Source: CAYMLL01 sp964390645
Lineage (GTDB): Bacteria > Planctomycetota > UBA8108
NCBI GenBank assembly: GCA_964390645.1
Contig: CAYMLL010000053.1
Span: forward strand, 1 to 31,234
DNA length: 31,234 nucleotides
Reading direction: 5' to 3'
Shown here piece after piece: positions 8,957 through 16,265 of the stretch (the first letter of the stretch is position 1; each line of letters begins with the position of its first letter). The notes beneath the pieces are model-generated. The model saw only the letters and a program-made list of their open reading frames with translations, was not told the origin of the DNA and made no database searches. The translations under genes and the position numbers were made by a program.

Positions 8957-9639
8957 TCTGAATCTCTCCGGTCGTAACGTGAGAGGAAGGGAACGACATT
9001 GTTGACGACAAACTCCGAGGTCAGCTCGATGTTGCGCTCGATGACATCGAGCGCCTTGATCTGTATCGGAGTCTTGAAGGTGCCGACGTTCTCGACATAA
9101 ATCGACCGATGATCACGAAGGTAAGACTCCACGCGTACATTGAAGCCGTGCGGCTGGTCCTTCGTCGCCGGAAAGACGAGGCGGAAGCCATGAACGCTTG
9201 TCGGCCTGCCGAGAAGATCGAAGTCCTCTCCTCGAATGCGAAAGATGCTGCGGGCCAGGAACTCGGCAGCGTTCTTGAAGCTGTTCGGCGTGCAGATCAC
9301 GCGGACCGTCACCTGCTGCACGAGGATTACCGGAATCCGTAGACGAGGCATCGCCTCCGCGAGCACCGTGCGGACCTTCTTCGAGAACTGGTCGGTCGAG
9401 CTGCCGACGTGGTCCTCGGTGAACTGGATCCGGTCGCCCGCGAAGTTCAGGTGGGAGAACCCGTCGCCCTGACTCTCATGACGCTCGAGCCTCACGCCGG
9501 CGGGCGTCTTGATGAAGTTCTCGTAGCCACAGGTGCCACAGACATTGGTGTAGACCTCGCGCAGCTGGTCGAGTGAGTGCTTCGCCGGCAGATGAACACA
9601 CTCGGACAGCAGGCTGATCGTGCGGGGTTCGCTGAGCAA
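8953..9639 (-). CDS. Conserved-looking hypothetical protein with CxxC
   Basis: A 228-residue soluble protein I cannot assign. It begins at a TTG preceded by GAGGAA (9648–9653), a good Shine-Dalgarno sequence. Near the N-terminus are Cys14, His16, His21 and the pair C34-G-T-C37, which could bind zinc. The rest is an alternating alpha/beta pattern without signal peptide or membrane helix: strands such as RIPVILVQQVTVRVI and SVHGFRLVFPA, then YIENVGTF-like and ALDVIERNIELTSEFVVNNV segments. The C-terminus overlaps the start of the propeller lipoprotein by four bases, so the two proteins are probably made together. The codon and residue pattern looks genuinely coding; the function is unknown. Confidence 0.75.
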   Translation of the reverse strand: MLSEPRTISLLSECVHLPAKHSLDQLREVYTNVCGTCGYENFIKTPAGVRLERHESQGDGFSHLNFAGDRIQFTEDHVGSSTDQFSKKVRTVLAEAMPRLRIPVILVQQVTVRVICTPNSFKNAAEFLARSIFRIRGEDFDLLGRPTSVHGFRLVFPATKDQPHGFNVRVESYLRDHRSIYVENVGTFKTPIQIKALDVIERNIELTSEFVVNNVVPFLSRYDRRDSE

Positions 9640-9727
9640 TTCGGTTTTTCCTCAAGCTGTTTCGCGGAATATCCGAAAACAACAAGGACCGATACGACAT
9701 CCGGAAAACAAAGGGTATACCCGTCCG

Positions 9728-9770
9728 CCGTGGAGCGGTGCTTCTCCAGAGCGCCTCTCCGCGGTTTTTT
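9728..9770 (+). terminator. Strong intrinsic terminator on the plus strand with no gene to serve
   Basis: Stem CCGTGGAG (9728–9735) pairs with CTCCGCGG (9757–9764) with one G·T pair. After a C/T mismatch it continues as GGTGCT (9737–9742) with AGCGCC (9750–9755), leaving a 7-nt loop. Six T residues follow at 9765–9770. The orientation is plus, but the flanking genes on both sides are on the minus strand. Confidence 0.6.
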
Positions 9771-9856
9771 CTTGGCTCGGCGCCAGCCGCCTCGTCCAGA
9801 GTCTGTGGAATTCCATACCCGTCTCCCCCGCCGCAGTCACGTCTGCGGCACCCTCG

Positions 9857-11842
9857 TCACTCGATGAACAGGCCGACGCCGCGGAACTCCTCCCGGAGAT
9901 CGCGAATCGCCTTCTCATAGCGGCTTCCACGCACCGTGATCGCGGTGTCGGTGAGGCGCTCGTGCGGAATCTCACGCTTCTCGAGCATCTCGACAAGCCT
10001 GCCCATGCCCTCGACACTCATCGACCGCAGCAGCAGCACCTTCTGACGACGCACCAGCTCGACACCGTCGCTCCATTCGCGCACCGAGAACTCGACGTTC
10101 TCCGGAAGCCGGGTGCGACTGTAGCGGCGCAGGAGACGGAGGATCTCGTCACCGGTCATTCCGCAGACGACCCCGCGATTGACGCTGTCACGTGTCAGGT
10201 GATACCGGCGAACGCGCTCGGAGTTCCGACGGTCCGCGAAACGGCTCAATGCGAGATTCGCTTCGTCCTCCAGCGGTCCACCCGGGAAGACCAGCACCTC
10301 GAAGTCGGGGTTGATCAACGCCGGCCTGCCGTTCGGCTCGCTCTCGCTCGTCTCGGTGAGTCCGTACAGGCGCTGGCCGAGATCGGAGAGCCGGAACGCA
10401 CACAGAACACTGTCCTTGAATCCGACCTCGAGAATGCCGAGCAGCACCATGCGGTGAATGATCCAGTGCGAGAGGTCGTGCTGCAGACCGGGCAGCGACA
10501 CGATGATCGATTCGCCGATACCCTCGCGCGAGTTGTGGCGGTGCTCCTCGCAGCGCTGCTGGAACTCCTCCCGCACACCGGACTCTTCCAGCTCCAGAAG
10601 GTAGCGTGAGATCACCGCGACCAGGAACGCTGGCGCTCCAAGCCATTTTCCCGGCCGGAAGGTCTGCAGCTGCTCCAGAAAGATCTCGCGCAGGCGCGAC
10701 TGGTGGAAGCTCCAGTGCGTTCCGTTATGATCCTCCACGAATCGCTGGTGGAGTAGCTTCACCTTGTCGAAGAGGCTCTTCTTCTGCCAGCCTCGACGAC
10801 GCAGCGCGACCGGCACGAGCCGGCTTTCCTCGACGTCGAAGAAGCGCAGACGCTTCGAGACGTCGAGAAGGTGTTGCACCGTCGAGGTCTGGAAGATCTC
10901 CCCATGTCGTGACGTAATCAGGTTCGCGGCGATCCGCTCCTCGGTCTTCTTGTAGAGCCGGCCCTCACGCGTGACCTCGAAATTCTCCGTACGCAACAGC
11001 TCCAGGAACCGCTCGAGATCGATGACAAAGTCGGTGCCGAGACAGAGGTCGACGTCGTTGTCACCCGAGAAGCGGGACGCCTCCAGGAGCGCGTCCTCTC
11101 GTACGATTTCCTGGAAAACGAGCAGCGCGTCCTCCTCGAACTCGATGCCGTAGTTCCGTAGATTGAGAACGCCGGTGGTGCCAATCTTCGCCTCTTCGAG
11201 CGCTCGGCGCCAACTCGACGGAAAGACGCCATTCCCACCATTCGACAGCTCGGCGTAGCGCTCGTGCCTCAGTATGCCGTGCTCCTCGCGCAGCGCCCTC
11301 ATCGCGGCGTCTCGCAGCTCCGGCTCCTCGAGGATTTCCATGCGCTCGACGACGGAGTTCCCCGTGCCGTTCAGGCCCGCACCCAGCGCACGTTCCACGC
11401 TGAGCATGTCCAACGCGTCCCGGTTGTCGATGGAGACGGTACGCCGGATCGCATCTCCGAGCTCGAACGGTACGACGAACACCTCTCGACGCTCGGTGCC
11501 GTTTGTGTGCGCCTCCTTGGAAACGAAGCCGCCGCCGAGAAGTGAGCGCACGATCGATTCGACTTCGAAATCCTCGATCCGGTTACCGTGACGGCAGGAC
11601 CGAACGTCGTCCACCGTGCCCCGATATCCGTCACGCACGAGAAGCGACAGGAGGAACGCACGGTGTGAGCGCCCGAGGGCGTCAAACGTCTTCCGTACCA
11701 CGCCCTGATCCCTCATCGTCGCGAAGAGGTCGTCGGAGAGCTTGTCCTTGACACTGGTCATCTCGCGACCGGGAAACCAGTAGAGGTAGTAGCTCTGCAG
11801 GTCCGCCTTGGTCGTCTTCTTGAGGAGCGTCTTCAGGAGCAT
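9857..11842 (-). CDS. Helicase-associated protein with XPB/Ssl2-like domain (Helicase_C_3)
   Basis: The protein has 661 residues and no catalytic motif that I can identify. Residues 509–600 (LINPDFEVLVFPGG … SRTRLPENVEFSVREW) match the pattern of the XPB/Ssl2-like domain named Helicase_C_3. The rest is largely helical, with winged-helix-like segments (for example YWFPGREMTS near 21–30 and ISRYLLELEESGV near 411–423). In actinobacteria a protein of this type sits beside the XPB helicase gene. Here the ATG lies inside the 3' end of the XPB gene (10-nt overlap), so the two are translationally coupled. A role as DNA-binding partner or loader of the helicase in repair or transcription-coupled processes is inferred from this pairing; archaeal Bax1 is an analogous partner but no Bax1 nuclease motif is claimed here. 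Confidence 0.8.
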   Translation of the reverse strand: MLLKTLLKKTTKADLQSYYLYWFPGREMTSVKDKLSDDLFATMRDQGVVRKTFDALGRSHRAFLLSLLVRDGYRGTVDDVRSCRHGNRIEDFEVESIVRSLLGGGFVSKEAHTNGTERREVFVVPFELGDAIRRTVSIDNRDALDMLSVERALGAGLNGTGNSVVERMEILEEPELRDAAMRALREEHGILRHERYAELSNGGNGVFPSSWRRALEEAKIGTTGVLNLRNYGIEFEEDALLVFQEIVREDALLEASRFSGDNDVDLCLGTDFVIDLERFLELLRTENFEVTREGRLYKKTEERIAANLITSRHGEIFQTSTVQHLLDVSKRLRFFDVEESRLVPVALRRRGWQKKSLFDKVKLLHQRFVEDHNGTHWSFHQSRLREIFLEQLQTFRPGKWLGAPAFLVAVISRYLLELEESGVREEFQQRCEEHRHNSREGIGESIIVSLPGLQHDLSHWIIHRMVLLGILEVGFKDSVLCAFRLSDLGQRLYGLTETSESEPNGRPALINPDFEVLVFPGGPLEDEANLALSRFADRRNSERVRRYHLTRDSVNRGVVCGMTGDEILRLLRRYSRTRLPENVEFSVREWSDGVELVRRQKVLLLRSMSVEGMGRLVEMLEKREIPHERLTDTAITVRGSRYEKAIRDLREEFRGVGLFIE

Positions 11843-13590
11843 CGGGATCGCCGATAGGTGTCGTTGCCGCCTCCGACCTCGAGCTTCGGGCGAGCTTCGG
11901 ACTCGTCACGAATCGAGTAGCTGTATCCTTGCTCGGTAAGAAAGAGCTGCCGTTTTTCCGCGAACTCCTGCTCCCGGCTGCGACGAGTGACAATGGAATA
12001 GAAGATCGCGGAGGAGGCGTCTCGCTTGGGGCGCAGAATCCGGCCGAGCCGCTGCGCCTCTTCCTGACGCGATCCGAAGGTGCCCGAAATCTGGATCGCC
12101 ACGTTGGCGTCGGGCAGATCGACCGCGAAGTTTCCAACCTTGCTGACGATGAGCACCGGCATCTCGCCGTTGCGAAACGCCCTGTAGAGCTCGTCTCGTG
12201 TCTGCTGCCGGGTCTTGCCCGTGATCAGCGGGGCGTCCAGCTCACGACCGATGTCACGCAGTTGATCGAGATACTGTCCGAGAATCAGCACATGATCACC
12301 TGAGTGGCGTCGAACGAGGGACTTGACGACATCGAGTTTGCGCGGATTCTCCGACGAGATGCGAAACTTGCCACGCTGATCGGCGACGAGATACTTCTCC
12401 CGGAGTGTCGGGTCGAGATCGACGCGCATCTCGACGCACTCGGCGTTGGCAATGAACCCGCCCGACTCCAGCGATCGCCATGGCACGTCATACTTCCGCG
12501 CTCCGATGAGGCTGAAGACCTCCGCTTCCTTGCCGTCCTCCCGGATCAGGGTCGCGGTGAGCCCGAGGCGGCGGGTGGACTGGATCTCGGCAGTAAAGCG
12601 AAAGATCGGCGCCGGCAACAGGTGCACCTCATCGTAGATGATCAGTCCCCACGCGTTCTGCGAGAAAATCTTGAAGTGGCAGAACTCGTCGACACGCGAC
12701 TTGCGGTACGTCAGGATCTGGTACGTCGACAGTGTGATCGGGCGGATCTCCTTCCTCTCTCCGCTGTACTCGCCGATCATCTCCGCCGGGATGTCCGTTT
12801 TCTCGAGAAGCTCTCGACGCCACTGCCTGAGCGCGGTGATATTCGTCGTCAGGATCAAGGTCTGCCGCGCGACCTTCTCGATCACGCCGATACCGACGAT
12901 TGTCTTGCCGGCTCCACAGGGAAGTACGACGATGCCGCAGCCGCCGCGAGCACTGCCGGCGGCGTGGAACGCATCGACCGCCTCGCTCTGATAGCTTCGC
13001 AGCGCAAACGGTGAGCCGTCCGCGAGCGAGTCTCGAAGAGCGACCCGAAGCGCCTTGCCGTCCCGATAGCCGGCAAGATCCTCCACGGGGTGACCAAGCT
13101 TGATCAGCGCGAGCTTGAGCTGCCCGCGACAATGCGGCAGCACGACGAGGGCGTCGTCGTGACGGTCGGATTCCAGGAACTCGCGCAGGTGCTTGTGCCC
13201 CCAGAGCTCGTCGAGCAGGATCGGGTCGTCCGTCTCGAGATGGAACTCCCCGCCCTCGAAGACATCCGTGGGGCCGCCTTCGGAACGCCGGACCAGTCGC
13301 AGACGTCCGTAGCCATTTATCGTCTCCTCGACCTCCTTACGGATACTCGGAGGGACCGGAAACTTCCCGTACACTTCGAGGAACTCGCAGACGGACGCCG
13401 GCGACATACCCGAGGCCGCAGCGTTCCACAAGGAGATCGGAGTAATACGGTACATGTGGACGTGCTCGGGGCTCTTCTCGAGCTCCGCGAAGATCATCAG
13501 ACGATCCCTCACCTTCGCGAAGTCGGGATGGTCGACCTCGAGAAAGATCGTGCGATCACTTTGCACGATCAAGGGTCCTGTGGACTTCAT
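11833..13590 (-). CDS. XPB/Ercc3-family DNA repair helicase
   Basis: An SF2 DNA translocase of 585 residues. The N-terminal domain opens PLIVQSDRTIFLEVDHPDF and includes ELEKSPEHVHMYRITPISLW, as in bacterial XPB proteins. Helicase motifs are Walker A LPCGAGKT (223–230), DEVH box (320–323), TAT (345–347), the XPB-specific RED motif (Arg350-Glu-Asp352) and motif VI QRLGRILRP (513–521). Eukaryotic XPB opens DNA in nucleotide excision repair and transcription; bacterial XPB enzymes are ATP-dependent 3'–5' helicases. A good AGGAG site precedes the ATG at 13590. The gene follows gyrA by 85 nt on the same strand and overlaps its partner gene downstream, so it may be read through from the gyrase operon. 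Confidence 0.95.
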   Translation of the reverse strand: MKSTGPLIVQSDRTIFLEVDHPDFAKVRDRLMIFAELEKSPEHVHMYRITPISLWNAAASGMSPASVCEFLEVYGKFPVPPSIRKEVEETINGYGRLRLVRRSEGGPTDVFEGGEFHLETDDPILLDELWGHKHLREFLESDRHDDALVVLPHCRGQLKLALIKLGHPVEDLAGYRDGKALRVALRDSLADGSPFALRSYQSEAVDAFHAAGSARGGCGIVVLPCGAGKTIVGIGVIEKVARQTLILTTNITALRQWRRELLEKTDIPAEMIGEYSGERKEIRPITLSTYQILTYRKSRVDEFCHFKIFSQNAWGLIIYDEVHLLPAPIFRFTAEIQSTRRLGLTATLIREDGKEAEVFSLIGARKYDVPWRSLESGGFIANAECVEMRVDLDPTLREKYLVADQRGKFRISSENPRKLDVVKSLVRRHSGDHVLILGQYLDQLRDIGRELDAPLITGKTRQQTRDELYRAFRNGEMPVLIVSKVGNFAVDLPDANVAIQISGTFGSRQEEAQRLGRILRPKRDASSAIFYSIVTRRSREQEFAEKRQLFLTEQGYSYSIRDESEARPKLEVGGGNDTYRRSRCS

Positions 13591-13620
13591 CGCCGTGATA
13601 CTCCTGGCGCCCGCGCAACC

Positions 13621-13636
13621 GGTCGCCTCAGCGACC
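13621..13636. other. Short perfect hairpin between gyrA and the XPB gene
   Basis: GGTCGC-CTCA-GCGACC forms a 6-bp stem with a tetraloop in the 85-nt gap after gyrA. There is no T-run, so it is not a classical terminator. It could attenuate or stabilise the mRNA at this junction. Confidence 0.35.
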
Positions 13637-13675
13637 CCGAAGGGCCGCAGATCAGCGATCGGCCGCGGATCGAAC

Positions 13676-16258
13676 CTAGGTCTCCGAATTCTCCCCGCCC
13701 GTCCCGTTATCCGCTGACGGCTCGCTTGTCCCGTTATCCGCCGGCAGCTCGCTCGGGTCGGCTTCTGACCCCTGAGGGGCCTCCGCGCTCATCGGGATGT
13801 CCTCTTCCTCGTTCTCCGGAACGACACGCTCGACGCTGATCAGCTCGTCGCCTTTCTTGATGTTGATCAGGCGCACTCCCTGGGTAGCGCGACCGATGGC
13901 GCTGATGTCCCTGACCTTGGTGCGCATGACCAGCCCGTTTTTCGTCATCAGAACGATGTCGTCATCATCCCGGACCGACTTCAGGGCCACGACACTACCG
14001 TTGCGCGCGGACTTCCTGATGTTGATCAACCCCGAGCCGTTGCGCTTCTGCGACCGGTACTCCCGGAGTGGCGTCCTCTTGCCGAATCCGAATGCGCACG
14101 CCGTCAGGATGCTGTGACCGTCCGACTTTGCGTCGACCACCGCCATGTCAACGACCCGGTCCTCATTCTTCAGGCTGATGCCGCCGACGCCGACCGCCCC
14201 GCGACCCATGGGACGAATGTCGCTCTCGACGAAACGGATCGCCATGCCTCCTGCGGTCCCGAGGACGATCTCGTCGCCCTTCTCGCAGATTCCGGCGCCG
14301 ATCAGCACGTCGTCCTCCTTCAGGCCGATCGCGATGATACCCGTGCGCTTCGGCCGCGAGAACGCGGCCAGCTGCACCTTCTTGATGGTCCCGGAGCGCG
14401 TCGCCATGACGACGAACTGCTCCCCTTCAAAGCCGGAAACACAGACCTGCTGGCTAACGGTCTCGCCGGTCTCGAGCTGGATCAGGTTGACGATCGAACG
14501 GCCCTGGGAGGTGCGACCGAGATCCGGGATCTCGAAGACCTTGAGCCAGTAGACCCGTCCGCGATTCGTGAAAAAGAGGATGTAGTCGTGCGTCGACGCG
14601 ACGAAGAGCTCCTTGATGAAATCGCCGTCCTTCGAGCCCCCGCCCGTGATACCGCGGCCGCCGCGCCCCTGGCTACGGTACGTGTCGAGGGTCGTGCGCT
14701 TGACGTATCCCCGATGACTGATCGTCACCGCGACCTGCTGCTCGGTGATCAGGTCCTCGACCGCGAAGTCCTCGGCTGCCTCGACGATCTCGGTGCGGCG
14801 GTCGTCGCCGAACTTCGCTTCCACCTCGGCGAGCTCCTCCAGCAGGATGTCGAGAACGAGTCGCTCGCTGGCAAGGATCGCACGGTAGCGTTCTATGTCC
14901 GCCTTCAGTTGAGCGAGCTCCTCCTCGAGCTTCTGGCGCTCGAGCCCGGTCAAACGCCGCAGCTGCATGCTGAGGATGTGGTTCGCCTGCACCTCCGAGA
15001 AGTCGTGCTCCTCCATCAGACGAGCACGAGCCACCGCATCGTCGTGCGAGGAGCGAATCAACGCGATGATCTCGTCGATGACATCAAGTGCCCGAAGGAG
15101 ACCCTCGACGATGTGGGCGCGCTCCTCTGCCTTGCGAAGGAGATAGCGCGTGCGCCGACGGATGATCTCCATGCGGTGGAGCTTGTACTCGTTGAGCATC
15201 TCCTTGAGGCTCAACGTCTCCGGTCGCCCGCGCACGAGCGCGATGTTGATGATGCTGAAGGTCGTCTGCAACGGCGTGAACTGGAATAGCTGGTTGGCGA
15301 CGACTTCCGGTGAAGCGTCCACCTTGAGCTCGATGACGAGGCGGATGCGCCGGTCGCTCTCATCGCGCACGTCCGAAATACCGGGGATGCGTCCGTCTTT
15401 GACGCAGCTCGAGATCTTCTCGATGATTCCGGGCTTCGATTCTTGGTACGGAATCTCCGTGATGATGATCGACGACTTGCGCTTGCCCTCCTCGACGTGG
15501 TACTTCGAGCGAACCCTGATCCGCCCCCGGCCGGTCTTGTACGCCTCGCGGATTCCGGCTCGGCCGCAGATCTCGGCTCCCGTGGGGAAGTCCGGGCCCC
15601 GTATGTAGGGCATGAGACCGTCGACATCGAGACTCGGATCCTGAATCAGGGCCCGGATGGCGGCACAGACCTCGCGCAAGTTATGCGGTGGGATACTCGT
15701 CGCCATGCCCACCGCGATGCCGGTCGACCCGTTACACAGCAGGTTCGGGAAGGCTGCCGGCAGTACGGTCGGCTCGTTGAGACGGTTGTCGAAGGTCGGC
15801 TGCTGATCGACGGTCTCCTTGTCGATATCCTCCATCAGCGCGACCGTCCCGTCGGTCATGCGAGCCTCGGTGTAACGCATGGCCGCCGGCGGGTCGCTGT
15901 CGATGGAGCCGAAGTTCCCCTGTCCATCAACCAGCTGGTAGCGCGTGTTGAAATCCTGCGCCATGCGTACGAGCGTCGGGTAGATCGCGCCGTCGCCGTG
16001 CGGGTGATAGCTCATCATCGTCTGACCGACGATCGCAGCGCACTTTCGATGGGCGCTCCTCGGCCCGAGGTTGAGGTCACGCATCGCGACCAGGATCCGT
16101 CGCTGTGAGGGCTTCAGTCCGTCACGCACATCCGGCAGGGCGCGCTGGATGATGACACTCATCGAGTACGTGAGGTATGACTCCTTGAGCTCGTCTTCGA
16201 TATCGTGATCGAGAATGCGCTCGCCGGCCCCGAATTGACTTTCGTTCCCGTCCGCCAT
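13676..16258 (-). CDS. gyrA: DNA gyrase subunit A
   Basis: This is the breakage–reunion subunit of DNA gyrase, which with GyrB introduces negative supercoils using ATP. It has 860 residues, close to the family norm. The catalytic tyrosine is Tyr129 (AAMRYTEARM). The C-terminal domain carries a GyrA box, QGRGGRG (530–536), which separates it from ParC. The residues that match E. coli Ser83 and Asp87 are Gly90 and Pro94 (HPHGDGAIYPTLVRM), so the usual quinolone water–metal bridge is absent. The acidic, repetitive C-terminal tail repeats P-S/A-D-N-G-T. The ATG is 7 nt after the gyrB stop with a GAGGAA site. Confidence 0.98.
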   Translation of the reverse strand: MADGNESQFGAGERILDHDIEDELKESYLTYSMSVIIQRALPDVRDGLKPSQRRILVAMRDLNLGPRSAHRKCAAIVGQTMMSYHPHGDGAIYPTLVRMAQDFNTRYQLVDGQGNFGSIDSDPPAAMRYTEARMTDGTVALMEDIDKETVDQQPTFDNRLNEPTVLPAAFPNLLCNGSTGIAVGMATSIPPHNLREVCAAIRALIQDPSLDVDGLMPYIRGPDFPTGAEICGRAGIREAYKTGRGRIRVRSKYHVEEGKRKSSIIITEIPYQESKPGIIEKISSCVKDGRIPGISDVRDESDRRIRLVIELKVDASPEVVANQLFQFTPLQTTFSIINIALVRGRPETLSLKEMLNEYKLHRMEIIRRRTRYLLRKAEERAHIVEGLLRALDVIDEIIALIRSSHDDAVARARLMEEHDFSEVQANHILSMQLRRLTGLERQKLEEELAQLKADIERYRAILASERLVLDILLEELAEVEAKFGDDRRTEIVEAAEDFAVEDLITEQQVAVTISHRGYVKRTTLDTYRSQGRGGRGITGGGSKDGDFIKELFVASTHDYILFFTNRGRVYWLKVFEIPDLGRTSQGRSIVNLIQLETGETVSQQVCVSGFEGEQFVVMATRSGTIKKVQLAAFSRPKRTGIIAIGLKEDDVLIGAGICEKGDEIVLGTAGGMAIRFVESDIRPMGRGAVGVGGISLKNEDRVVDMAVVDAKSDGHSILTACAFGFGKRTPLREYRSQKRNGSGLINIRKSARNGSVVALKSVRDDDDIVLMTKNGLVMRTKVRDISAIGRATQGVRLINIKKGDELISVERVVPENEEEDIPMSAEAPQGSEADPSELPADNGTSEPSADNGTGGENSET

Positions 16259-16265
16259 CAGTTCC

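Noticed and set aside
9831..9848. CCGCAG/CTGCGG hairpin as terminator of the XPB operon
   Set aside because: The stem is perfect but no T-run follows on the minus strand, so I do not call it a terminator.
14114..15289. 391-codon plus-strand ORF opposite gyrA
   Set aside because: Antisense shadow; composition mirrors the gyrA coding strand and no motif is present.
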